Origin: an uncultured Caryophanales bacterium
GTDB taxonomy: Bacteria; Bacillota_I; Bacilli_A; RF39; UBA660
Direction of reading: 5' to 3'
Assembly: GCA_947564265.1 (NCBI GenBank)
Contig: CANOBK010000002.1
Coordinates: 105,674-169,673, forward strand
Length of the DNA: 64,000 nt
The notes beneath the pieces are model-generated. The model saw nothing but the letters and a program-made list of their open reading frames with translations. It was not told the DNA's origin and ran no database searches. The translations under genes were made by a program, and so were the position numbers. This document shows, in pieces, positions 44,469 through 52,288 of the stretch; position 1 is the first letter of the stretch; every line of letters begins with the position of its first letter.

Positions 44469-44534
44469 CAATTTTTCATAAAAAATTTAAAAAAAGAATA
44501 AAAAATAATAAGAGTAAAAAATAAAGAGGTACAA

Positions 44535-44936
44535 ATGAATAAAGAGGAATTACAAAACAGACAACTTAAAATTATTGATGGACAACTAATTGGATGCATT
44601 CTTTATATTATCTCGATTATTGTATCGATTATTATTATCCTAAATCAAAGAAAAAGTGCTCTTAATAAAGATCAGTTTTTAACGGGAAGAGAATCCCAAA
44701 CAATCGCCCTTGCCAATAAAATTTTTATTCTACTTTTAATTATTTTCTTTTTTTACCTAAACTTTGAATCCTACCATCTCGCTAAGGATACAAGCCAAGA
44801 TACTTCCGCATTAGAATTACAGATCATAGGTTCTGTTCTATCTACCGCAGTTGGGTTAATTGGACTCTATGTAGTCGCAACAAATTTCCAAAATACAAAT
44901 TTACAAACCGCCGAAATTGAAAACCCTTTCGCATAA
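44535..44936 (+). CDS. Hypothetical membrane protein
   Basis: A 133-residue protein with three transmembrane helices (about residues 16-38, 62-83 and 96-115) and a short charged loop after the first. No family recognised. It has a GAGG ribosome site and is probably co-transcribed with the following GDPD-like gene 48 nt downstream. It is divergent from the prs-nadD operon, so the operators at 44383-44453 might also touch its promoter. Confidence 0.65.
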   Translation: MNKEELQNRQLKIIDGQLIGCILYIISIIVSIIIILNQRKSALNKDQFLTGRESQTIALANKIFILLLIIFFFYLNFESYHLAKDTSQDTSALELQIIGSVLSTAVGLIGLYVVATNFQNTNLQTAEIENPFA

Positions 44937-44984
44937 AAAAGTGCCCAGTCTAAATTTTATGCATAAATAATAATAGGTGATAAT

Positions 44985-45716
44985 ATGAGAATACTTGCAA
45001 ATAAAACAAATCTTTATAATAATTTAGATTTTCTCCAACAATCAACAGAAGAAGAAAACAATTTAGAGGGAGTGGGATTTAATGTTGCGATTACAAAAGA
45101 TAATCAATTTGTAATCTTTAGCCCTGTTTCTGATAATCAAACAACCATTCAAACAATTACTAGTAAAAACTTAAATGAATTAGAACATTTGGACTTATTA
45201 ACACTAAAAGATACTTTAGATTTTTATCAAAATAAAAAAAGTAAGTTAAAAATTTTCCTAAACTTACTTCCCTCTACCATCCCGATTACTTCAGAAAAAA
45301 GTCTATTAGCGCTGAAAGGGATCAATGAGAATTATGCCAAAAATTTACTAGACATCATTCGTTCTTATCAAACACTGAATCTATATCTAGGAAGTGTTAA
45401 CGCTTCTTTAATAGAACTATTAAAAGTACAAAACATTTCATGGAAAACAGGAATTGTATTATTTGGTGGAAATATGAATTATATCGATGTTGATTTTTAT
45501 GTTTTTGGGACTGGACTATTAAGTGAAGAAATCTTTAATCAACAATTAGAATTAAAGAAAGAAGTAATACTTTATTTAGGAACTGCTAGTGATTTATCCA
45601 CAACTTATGAATTTTTTAAAGGAGAAAAATCAACAGCACTAGCCCATAGTATTTTTGATCAAATTATGTTTTTAAATGACTATCCTGATCTCTTCCTAAA
45701 AATATTTTCAAACTAA
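44985..45716 (+). CDS. Degenerate GDPD-like TIM-barrel protein
   Basis: A 243-residue protein. The segments GVGFNVAITKDNQFVIFSP and LLTLKDTLDFYQNKKSKLKIFLNLLP fit the glycerophosphodiester phosphodiesterase fold at the positions of E-x-D-V-x-x-T-K-D-G-x-x-V-V-x-H-D and the TLEExL strand, but the catalytic Glu/Asp and His residues of the HRG and HD motifs are missing. It also lacks a signal peptide. It is therefore likely a non-catalytic binding or structural version. It lies behind a small membrane protein gene, which may be its partner. Ribosome site AGGTGA. Confidence 0.62.
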   Translation: MRILANKTNLYNNLDFLQQSTEEENNLEGVGFNVAITKDNQFVIFSPVSDNQTTIQTITSKNLNELEHLDLLTLKDTLDFYQNKKSKLKIFLNLLPSTIPITSEKSLLALKGINENYAKNLLDIIRSYQTLNLYLGSVNASLIELLKVQNISWKTGIVLFGGNMNYIDVDFYVFGTGLLSEEIFNQQLELKKEVILYLGTASDLSTTYEFFKGEKSTALAHSIFDQIMFLNDYPDLFLKIFSN

Positions 45717-45749
45717 AAGAGTGTTAGAAACAATCTATCACTCTTTTTA
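45716..45749. terminator. Two-way terminator between the converging genes at 45.7 kb
   Basis: AAAGAGTG / CACTCTTT stem with T-tracts on both sides, between the GDPD-like gene (plus) and the Cys-rich gene (minus). Confidence 0.8.
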
Positions 45750-46133
45750 TTAAATATCCCAAGAATCACGAAAATGTGGGCACCGTTTCGCCTTCACTTT
45801 CCCATCCCCGTCTTTTTCTAGAGATTCCTTTTTGAATAACTGAAATTCTCCTGGACAAAATCCTGGTTGATTTAAAGAACAATCACTATCACAAACAAAT
45901 CGTTCTGGAACACAGTCCTGTCCTTTTTTCTGCCAAGAAAAAGCCATTAAAACTCGAACTGCTTCCATAAATTCATTACTATCAACGGCAGAAGCCTTAG
46001 AAGGTATAATATTACCTTTTTGATCTATAGTTGAGTTTTGTATAAACTCTCTTACCTTTAAACAAGCTTCCTTACTTCCACCTGGAGCACAGTTAAAGTG
46101 TTCCACTAAAAAGTCAAAATAATCTTTTTCCAT
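45750..46133 (-). CDS. Hypothetical cysteine-rich protein
   Basis: A 127-residue soluble protein with eight cysteines, most in the C-terminal half: DCVPERFVCDSDCSLNQPGFCPGEF and KRCPHF. The pattern C-x6-C-x3-C-x7-C suggests a zinc or Fe-S site. No signal peptide, so it is probably cytoplasmic. No family recognised. GGAGG ribosome site; single gene. Confidence 0.62.
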   Translation of the reverse strand: MEKDYFDFLVEHFNCAPGGSKEACLKVREFIQNSTIDQKGNIIPSKASAVDSNEFMEAVRVLMAFSWQKKGQDCVPERFVCDSDCSLNQPGFCPGEFQLFKKESLEKDGDGKVKAKRCPHFRDSWDI

Positions 46134-46179
46134 AAACCCTCCTACTTTTGATTATATAATACACAAAGAAAAAAGTAAA

Positions 46180-47523
46180 CTATTCCACAGGGGCCCAAGT
46201 ATTTGGATATTGCCTTGCTGTAAATTTATTATCTTCTAGTACATCATAAACATCAGATTCTTGTACATAATCTTCATTACTTTCTTTTGTATAAAAAATA
46301 ATAATCCAACAACTAGTAGGATCAAAGAAATCCCCTTCAGAATATTTAGCCTCATAAGTACCAGTTCTTTTAACAACAGTTTCTTCTCCTAAATAATTCT
46401 TCCATGTATTTTCATATACAAAAGTTCCATCTGAATTTAAAGTATAGAACCCTCCAGAAATTGTTCCTGGTTCTTGATCGCTTTGATATTTTCCGTATTT
46501 TAAATAATGATCTCCTACTTGAAATCCCTTTTTCTCTATTTCTTCTTTTATTTTTTGAATTTGTTCTTGTTTTTCTATAACCTCTTCTACTTTCTTCTCT
46601 ATCCCTTTTTCTACCTCTTTGTTTACAATTTCTTTTTGAGGTAGATAAGTAGAAGCAGCTTGATCAATCGCTTCTTCTAATTCTTCTTCATTAAAATCGT
46701 TTTTATAAGAAACAGAATGATCCTTTTTATCCTCTACTTTTACAAAAGTTGTATCAAACTTTGAGATTTCGAGTTGATTTCCATCTTCATCTGTTACGGT
46801 TTCAACATCATCTTTATTAAATACATATTCAGGAACTTCTTCAATTTTATTGGAATCATCACGATCTTCCTGTCCTTTAGAAATATCGTCAATCTGCTCA
46901 CTAATGGATTGATAACTATCTTTATCATCTTGACTTGTATGAATATAATAATCATACTTCTTAGAATCAATATGATATAAAAGCTCTACTTCTGTTGGTG
47001 TTTGATATGTCAAAGCATTGACTTTCCCATTTTCAATGTAATAAATATTAGAATACTTCTCATCCTCTACCTGATAATCTAGTACCATAATAGGATCTTC
47101 TAGATTAGAAATTTCATAAAAAGAGATTCTCGCATCTTCCATTTCTTCTGGAATACCAGCTTCTTCCTCTTTCTGTTCTTCTTTCATTTCCTTTAAATAA
47201 ACATAATAAGTTTTTCCCCAAGTGTTTTTTTCTACTTGTTTTTCTTCCTCTAAATATTGTTTTAAGAAAAATCCTCCAACAGCAAGTCCAACAACTACTA
47301 GTACTGAAACAAGACAAATCATAAGATTTTTATTTGATTTCTCCTTCTTTGGATTTACTACAACAGTCTCTTCTTTTACTGCCTGTTTTTGTTCTTTTTT
47401 CCTAATTGATTCTTTAATCTTGGATAAGTCATTTCCGCAGCCCTCACAGAATACATCTTCTTCTGTAAATGGATGACCACAAGTTCTACAAAAACCGTAA
47501 GGTTTCTTTTCTTCTTTTCCCAT
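46180..47523 (-). CDS. Zinc-ribbon membrane protein with large outside domain
   Basis: A 447-residue protein: N-terminal zinc ribbon FCRTCGHPFTEEDVFCEGCGNDL (two CxxC pairs), a Lys/Glu-rich linker, one membrane helix (about residues 68-90, LMICLVSVLVVVGLAVGGFFL), then a 355-residue outside domain. That domain is acidic with a coiled-coil stretch (about 285-330, EKGIEKKVEEVIEKQEQIQKI) and a beta C-terminus (GTISGGFYTLNSDGTFVY). This zinc-ribbon-TM layout is common in Bacillota envelope proteins of unknown role. GAGGTG ribosome site. Confidence 0.75.
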   Translation of the reverse strand: MGKEEKKPYGFCRTCGHPFTEEDVFCEGCGNDLSKIKESIRKKEQKQAVKEETVVVNPKKEKSNKNLMICLVSVLVVVGLAVGGFFLKQYLEEEKQVEKNTWGKTYYVYLKEMKEEQKEEEAGIPEEMEDARISFYEISNLEDPIMVLDYQVEDEKYSNIYYIENGKVNALTYQTPTEVELLYHIDSKKYDYYIHTSQDDKDSYQSISEQIDDISKGQEDRDDSNKIEEVPEYVFNKDDVETVTDEDGNQLEISKFDTTFVKVEDKKDHSVSYKNDFNEEELEEAIDQAASTYLPQKEIVNKEVEKGIEKKVEEVIEKQEQIQKIKEEIEKKGFQVGDHYLKYGKYQSDQEPGTISGGFYTLNSDGTFVYENTWKNYLGEETVVKRTGTYEAKYSEGDFFDPTSCWIIIFYTKESNEDYVQESDVYDVLEDNKFTARQYPNTWAPVE

Positions 47524-47602
47524 TATTTCACCTCTACTATAAATTATATAGGAAAACGAAAAGATATGAAATAAAAACTTCTAAAAACCAAAAATAATTT
47601 TC

Positions 47603-47630
47603 TTGATAATGAAATAAAATCTGTTATAAT
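47603..47630 (+). promoter_or_regulatory. Promoter of the interrupted radical SAM gene
   Basis: TTGATA (47603-47608), 16 nt, TATAAT (47625-47630), followed by an AGAAGGG ribosome site. It suggests that the broken gene was, or still is, transcribed. Confidence 0.6.
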
Positions 47631-47662
47631 AACTACTTAAAAGAAGAAGGGTGAGAAGAAAA

Positions 47663-48421
47663 ATGAAAATCTTATATCACGACTTACAAATCGAAATCAC
47701 CAGAAGATGTACAGGGGACTGCAAACACTGTTGTCGAGGTGATCAACAGAATCTTGATTTAACAAAAGAAGAAATAGATGCCCTTTTAAATTATAATGAC
47801 ATTCATAGTGTGAATCGTCTATTATTTAGTGGAGGAAACCCACCTTTAAATGGGGAAATGTTAGAATAAACCGTTGATTCTTTTATTAAAAGAAATATCC
47901 CGATTCATTGTTTCATCCTAGCGATGAATGGGCTCGATTATAACGAAGCATTTGTAAGAGGACTCAATAAATTAAATGATTATTGTGGTAGCTTTTCCAA
48001 AAGAAAAAATCCCAAGAGTGGATTACTCTTTATCTCACAAAGTCAATTTCATAAGAAAGCAATCCCAGAAATCGTAGAAAAATATGAAGGATTATCCTAT
48101 TTTTCTCCTCTAGCTGAAATGCAAGTAATTCCGCCAGATCATATTCTTCCTTATGGAAACGCAATAAAAAATCATTTAACCACAAAACAACCGAATCTAG
48201 AAGAAATTACAGATTATAATCGTGATATAAAAATAATTGAACATGAAAACGAAATTTTTTTAGTATTTGATTATCAATATATCAGTTCTAATGGAAATAT
48301 ATTATGTAGTGCATGTATGTCTTATGATATGATGGATCAATATAAAATAGGAAACGTGAAGGATGGACCAATGACAGAAATCTATAAAAATCAGCCAAAA
48401 ATGAAAAGTTTAAGTATATAA
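47663..48421 (+). pseudogene. Radical SAM protein interrupted by an in-frame TAA
   Basis: One reading frame holds a radical SAM protein (about 252 residues) with a single TAA stop at 47867-47869. Before the stop: the [4Fe-4S] motif RRCTGDCKHCC (CxxxCxxC) and the LFSGGNPPLNGEMLE strand. After it the same frame continues without shift: TVDSFIKRNIPIHCFILAMNG, to the C-terminal CSACMSYDMMDQYKIGNVKDG segment that resembles a SPASM-like cysteine site. The downstream part could restart at the ATG at 47924. A GTG upstream (47651) is within the ribosome site. It may be a recent nonsense mutation or a readthrough site. Confidence 0.78.
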
Positions 48422-48442
48422 AACGAAAAAAGGAGAATTTGA

Positions 48443-48967
48443 ATGAAAGAAAAATTATCGTATGATTTAGAGGAATTGAATAGCACTGCCTCTATAGAAA
48501 AATTAAAAGCCATGTTATCAATTCAAACAGAAGGAAATTTGATTTATCTTTGTCATCCGAGACATCTTTTCGATGAATTAACGGAAGATTCTGAAACAAA
48601 AATGATTACAGAAGTAGACTGGGATAGCATCAATGTAGAAAAAATGATACAGTATAACGATTTTGGAAGATACTCAATCGTAGAAGAAATCTGTTATAAA
48701 AGAAAGAATCAATTTGATTATCTACAAAGGAGAGCGGCTCATATGATGAAAAAATATCAAGAAAAAGGATACAAGGAATGGAGCTATCCAATTGCGATAT
48801 TAGAGGAAGTAGATCATGGGCCTTCTGCTCCAACATATTTCGCTAGAGGAATTGTCAACTTCAATCAAAGTGGAATCTCTTTCGCATTTAATCCAATCGC
48901 AGTGAAAGAACTTCCAAAAGAAAGCATATGGCAAAAAGGTTTAAAATTTGGGGATAATTTCGATTAA
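48443..48967 (+). CDS. Hypothetical protein next to the radical SAM gene
   Basis: A 174-residue soluble protein with no recognised family. It includes EGNLIYLCHPRHLFDEL, a basic helix YLQRRAAHMMKKYQEKGYKEW and the beta-like PIAILEEVDHGPSAPTYFARGIVNFNQSG. It lies 21 nt after the radical SAM frame with its own GGAG ribosome site, so the two were probably an operon, perhaps enzyme and substrate or partner. It has no stop-codon damage. Confidence 0.62.
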   Translation: MKEKLSYDLEELNSTASIEKLKAMLSIQTEGNLIYLCHPRHLFDELTEDSETKMITEVDWDSINVEKMIQYNDFGRYSIVEEICYKRKNQFDYLQRRAAHMMKKYQEKGYKEWSYPIAILEEVDHGPSAPTYFARGIVNFNQSGISFAFNPIAVKELPKESIWQKGLKFGDNFD

Positions 48968-48973
48968 TAAAAG

Positions 48974-49010
48974 AAAACAGGAACCTAATCACTAGTATTC
49001 CTGTTTTTAT
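48974..49010. terminator. Terminator between converging genes at 49.0 kb
   Basis: AAACAGGAA / TTCCTGTTT stem with TTA after it, between the 48.4-49.0 kb plus gene and the 49.0-49.7 kb minus gene. Confidence 0.7.
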
Positions 49011-49018
49011 TTGAACTT

Positions 49019-49657
49019 TTATGAAGAAATCCTTTTCTGATATCCAGATTCTTTTTGATTCTCAGTATTTCTTTCTTGAACTTCCCTATATTTTATATAG
49101 TCTTGGACATTTTTATCAATCAAAGGAAACATGTCAAAAGGCAGTCCCATACGCTCCAAAAACAACTTTCTTGTTTCCTCACTGATAGAACGATCCTCTC
49201 CCATAATAATTAAACAATCAATCTCTGCATCAGCAGTAGAAGTTCCTTCTCTAAACATTTGAATTTCTTGTTCTCTAGCTTCAGGTGATAATTGAAGACA
49301 CCACTGAAAATTCATCATTCCCTCATCATCCTCTTTTATCGTATAGAATAACGTAGGTTCTCCAAACTGTTCCACTAATGCTTCACAAAAATCACTTAAT
49401 GCTGCCAGTTTATGACCATCACTAGATTTAGAAATACAATCTCCAACACCAATTCTAAGAAATTCATGATTACAATATTTATAATAGAATTCAAGTTTAT
49501 CCTTAAAATAACCTTCAGAATAAAAAGGAAAACTATGATAATAACCAGTTACTACCTCATAAGGGACTCCATAAATTTCCATTTTTTCACCTAATGCTTT
49601 TCCTAATATTTTTCTAAGTTCACGGCAATCCTTTTCATTAGAATATACTTCTTTCAT
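49019..49657 (-). CDS. Hypothetical protein
   Basis: A 212-residue acidic soluble protein of unknown family. It has NEKDCRELRKILGKALGEKM, a central FYYKYCNHEFLRIGVGD strand pair, CLQLSPEAREQEIQMFREG and DAEIDCLIIMGEDR. A polar C-terminus rich in Arg/Glu/Asn/Gln suggests a disordered tail. It has its own GGAGG ribosome site; a terminator of nadE separates it from the NAD operon upstream. Confidence 0.6.
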   Translation of the reverse strand: MKEVYSNEKDCRELRKILGKALGEKMEIYGVPYEVVTGYYHSFPFYSEGYFKDKLEFYYKYCNHEFLRIGVGDCISKSSDGHKLAALSDFCEALVEQFGEPTLFYTIKEDDEGMMNFQWCLQLSPEAREQEIQMFREGTSTADAEIDCLIIMGEDRSISEETRKLFLERMGLPFDMFPLIDKNVQDYIKYREVQERNTENQKESGYQKRISS

Positions 49658-49711
49658 CCAAAATCCTCCTTTAATAACTAATATTCTATCATAAAATTAA
49701 AAAAAATCCAT

Positions 49712-49740
49712 ATAAAAAAGAGATTTTAATTCAATCTCTA
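49712..49740 (-). terminator. Terminator at the end of the NAD salvage operon (after nadE)
   Basis: AGAGATT / AATCTCT stem containing the last bases of nadE, followed on the minus strand by TTTTTTAT. Confidence 0.75.
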
Positions 49741-49745
49741 TTTCA

Positions 49746-51668
49746 CTATTTCATTTCTTCTAAATCTCGAAGCCAAACTTCCACATCAGCATCACTTGGC
49801 ATACGGAGATCTCCTCTAGGAGATAGACTAACTGTACCAACCTTAGGACCATCTGGTAAGCAACTTCTTTTAAATTGTTGAGAGAAAAATCTCTTTAAGA
49901 ATATAATTAACCATTTTTTAATTTCATCAGAAGAATAGTCGCCTTTAAAAACTTGATTTGCCATAAATAAAATCTTTTTAGGTTCAGCACCATATCGAAA
50001 GAAATGATATAAGAAGAAATCATGAAGTTCATAAGGACCAATTTTATCTTCTGTTTTTTGTTTGATTTTACCATCCTTCGTTGGAGGAAGTAATTCTGGA
50101 GAAATTGGCGTATCTAAAATATCATAAAGTACCTGTTTTACGTCTGAATTGGTATCAGCCACATAACGAACTAAGTATTTTACTAACGTCTTAGGAATCG
50201 AAGTATTTACCGCATACATACTCATGTGATCTCCATTATAAGTACACCATCCAAGTGCAAGTTCAGATAAATCTCCAGTACCAACCACAAGTCCTCCTTC
50301 GCGATTGGCAATATCCATTAAAATTTGAGTTCTCTCTCTTGCCTGTACATTTTCATAAGTAACATCATGAACCTCTTTATCATGACCGATATCTTTCATG
50401 TGTAATAAACTGGCATCAACAATTGGAATTTCACGAATGGTAACTCCATACTTTTCCATAAGAGAAATAGAATTATTTAAGGTTCTAGAAGTAGTCCCAA
50501 ATCCAGGCATTGTCACTGCGATGATATTGTCATAAGAAATACCAAGCATGCGATAAGCTTCTGTGATTACTAAAAAGGCAAGCGTTGAATCAAGTCCTCC
50601 AGAAATACCAATGACTGTTTTCTTACATCCTATATGACGAAGTCTTTTAGCGAGTCCTGATGCTTGAATACGGAAAATTTCGCTACAACGAACATTTCGA
50701 TATTCTAAATTACTAGGAACAAATGGATTTTTAGAAATCTTTCTTTCTAAAGTTTTTGTATCAGGAATTAAAACTTTAACTCTTCTAACACCTTTTCTTG
50801 GTTTAATTCCCATATAACTGATATCTTTAATTCTCATATTATGAAGTTTTAATACATCAATATCCTGATAAATTAGATTACTATCAAATTGAAACCGTTC
50901 ATTCTCCTTCAAAATACTTCCATTTTCACTAATCATCGCACTTCCAGAGAATACAACATCCGTCGTAGATTCAGAGATTCCACTAGACGTATAAATATAC
51001 CCACTAATTAATTTGGCAGAATGATTTTTTACTAAGTTTTTTCGATACTCATACTTTCCAATAATTTCATTACTACTAGAAAGATTAAATAAAAGAGTAG
51101 CTCCATTTAAGGCAAGATCCGTACTTGGTGGTACAATACTCCACAAATCTTCACAAATTTCAACCCCAATTGCCGCTTCCTTTAATTCTTGATCTTCGAA
51201 AATAAGATCTGTTCCAATTGGGACAGTTTCTCCAAATAAGGAGATTTCTGTTTCTAATAAATCCTCACTAGACGCAAACCAACGCTTTTCATAGAATTCG
51301 TTATAATTAGGAATATACGTTTTGGGTACAATTCCTAAAATATGACCTTTTTGTAGTACCACTGCTGTATTATATAATTGATTTCCAATCTTTAAAGGAA
51401 CTCCCACAAGTGTAACCAAAGATAACTTCTTTGTCTCTTCTTTTATCCTTTCAAGCCCAGAAATAGCTTCCTTAAGAAGTAAATCCTGCATGAATAAATC
51501 AGCACAGGTATAACCAGTAATAGAAAGTTCTGGAAATACCAGCACCCCAATTTCTTTTTTACTTGCATCCTCCATCATCTGTATCATCTTTTCTACATTA
51601 AATTTTGGATTTGCCACTTTTAATTCAGGAACTGCCGCTCCTACTCTAATAAAACCATACTCTTTCAT
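49746..51668 (-). CDS. nadE: Glutamine-dependent NAD+ synthetase
   Basis: A 640-residue two-domain enzyme. Residues 1-270 form a nitrilase-type glutaminase domain (LVFPELSITGYTC, GVPLKIGNQLYNTAVVLQKG, GVEICEDLWSIVPPS, with the catalytic Cys in ICEDL). Residues 330-640 form the synthetase with the PP-loop GISGGLDSTLAFLV and VGTGDLSELALGWCTYNGDHMSMY. It turns deamido-NAD into NAD using Gln. It is the last gene of the nicotinamidase-to-nadE operon. GGAGG ribosome site. Confidence 0.96.
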   Translation of the reverse strand: MKEYGFIRVGAAVPELKVANPKFNVEKMIQMMEDASKKEIGVLVFPELSITGYTCADLFMQDLLLKEAISGLERIKEETKKLSLVTLVGVPLKIGNQLYNTAVVLQKGHILGIVPKTYIPNYNEFYEKRWFASSEDLLETEISLFGETVPIGTDLIFEDQELKEAAIGVEICEDLWSIVPPSTDLALNGATLLFNLSSSNEIIGKYEYRKNLVKNHSAKLISGYIYTSSGISESTTDVVFSGSAMISENGSILKENERFQFDSNLIYQDIDVLKLHNMRIKDISYMGIKPRKGVRRVKVLIPDTKTLERKISKNPFVPSNLEYRNVRCSEIFRIQASGLAKRLRHIGCKKTVIGISGGLDSTLAFLVITEAYRMLGISYDNIIAVTMPGFGTTSRTLNNSISLMEKYGVTIREIPIVDASLLHMKDIGHDKEVHDVTYENVQARERTQILMDIANREGGLVVGTGDLSELALGWCTYNGDHMSMYAVNTSIPKTLVKYLVRYVADTNSDVKQVLYDILDTPISPELLPPTKDGKIKQKTEDKIGPYELHDFFLYHFFRYGAEPKKILFMANQVFKGDYSSDEIKKWLIIFLKRFFSQQFKRSCLPDGPKVGTVSLSPRGDLRMPSDADVEVWLRDLEEMK

Positions 51669-51697
51669 AATAACCTCCTTTTATTTAGTATAACACA

Positions 51698-52288
51698 TTA
51701 TTTTTTTAATAACCTTCTTGCTTTTTCATAAATCAATTGGCTATTGGCACCTAGTATATATTTTTTATCAATTAACTCTTCAACATCCTCAAAATCACAG
51801 GTAAAATAGCGAATGAACTCATCCTTATCTAGTTTCTGAGCTCCTATTTTTTGACACCCTGTTGCTAAGACTCCATAATTATAGGCCGCACTACATCCCT
51901 CATCCTGATAAAATTCTGCTAAATACTCTAAGTGTTTCGCTTGATATCCTGTTTCTTCTAAAAGCTCCCGTTCTGATGCCTCAAAATAGCTTTCTCCCTC
52001 ATTGATATATCCCGCAGGAAAACCAACACCAACTGTTCTTTTTGTATGTACTCTAGGTTCTACTGCTAGAATACACTCTCCTGATTCAGTAATAGGAAGA
52101 ATAATTGCAGCACTTCCATCGCCACCATCTTTTTCTATTCTTTCGCGATAGATTGTCTTTCCATTATTTAAGTGATAATAGGCACCTGTTATAGATAAGA
52201 AGCCAGAAGGAGTTACGACCGGCTCTACAGAAATTGTTTTTAGCTCTTCAATGTAATTTTTTAACTCCTTCCATTTCTCTGAACGCAT
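51698..52288 (-). CDS. nudF: ADP-ribose pyrophosphatase (Nudix hydrolase)
   Basis: A 196-residue Nudix hydrolase with an intact box GYINEGESYFEASERELLEETGY (G-x5-E-x7-REUxEExGU). The surrounding fold matches ADP-ribose pyrophosphatases: a short N-terminal strand, AVEPRVHTKRTVG and the EFYQDEGCSAAYNYGV loop. It breaks ADP-ribose to AMP and ribose 5-phosphate, so it lowers the likely NrtR ligand. It shares one base (TAATG) with the phosphoribosyltransferase gene and lies 29 nt before nadE. Confidence 0.88.
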   Translation of the reverse strand: MRSEKWKELKNYIEELKTISVEPVVTPSGFLSITGAYYHLNNGKTIYRERIEKDGGDGSAAIILPITESGECILAVEPRVHTKRTVGVGFPAGYINEGESYFEASERELLEETGYQAKHLEYLAEFYQDEGCSAAYNYGVLATGCQKIGAQKLDKDEFIRYFTCDFEDVEELIDKKYILGANSQLIYEKARRLLKK

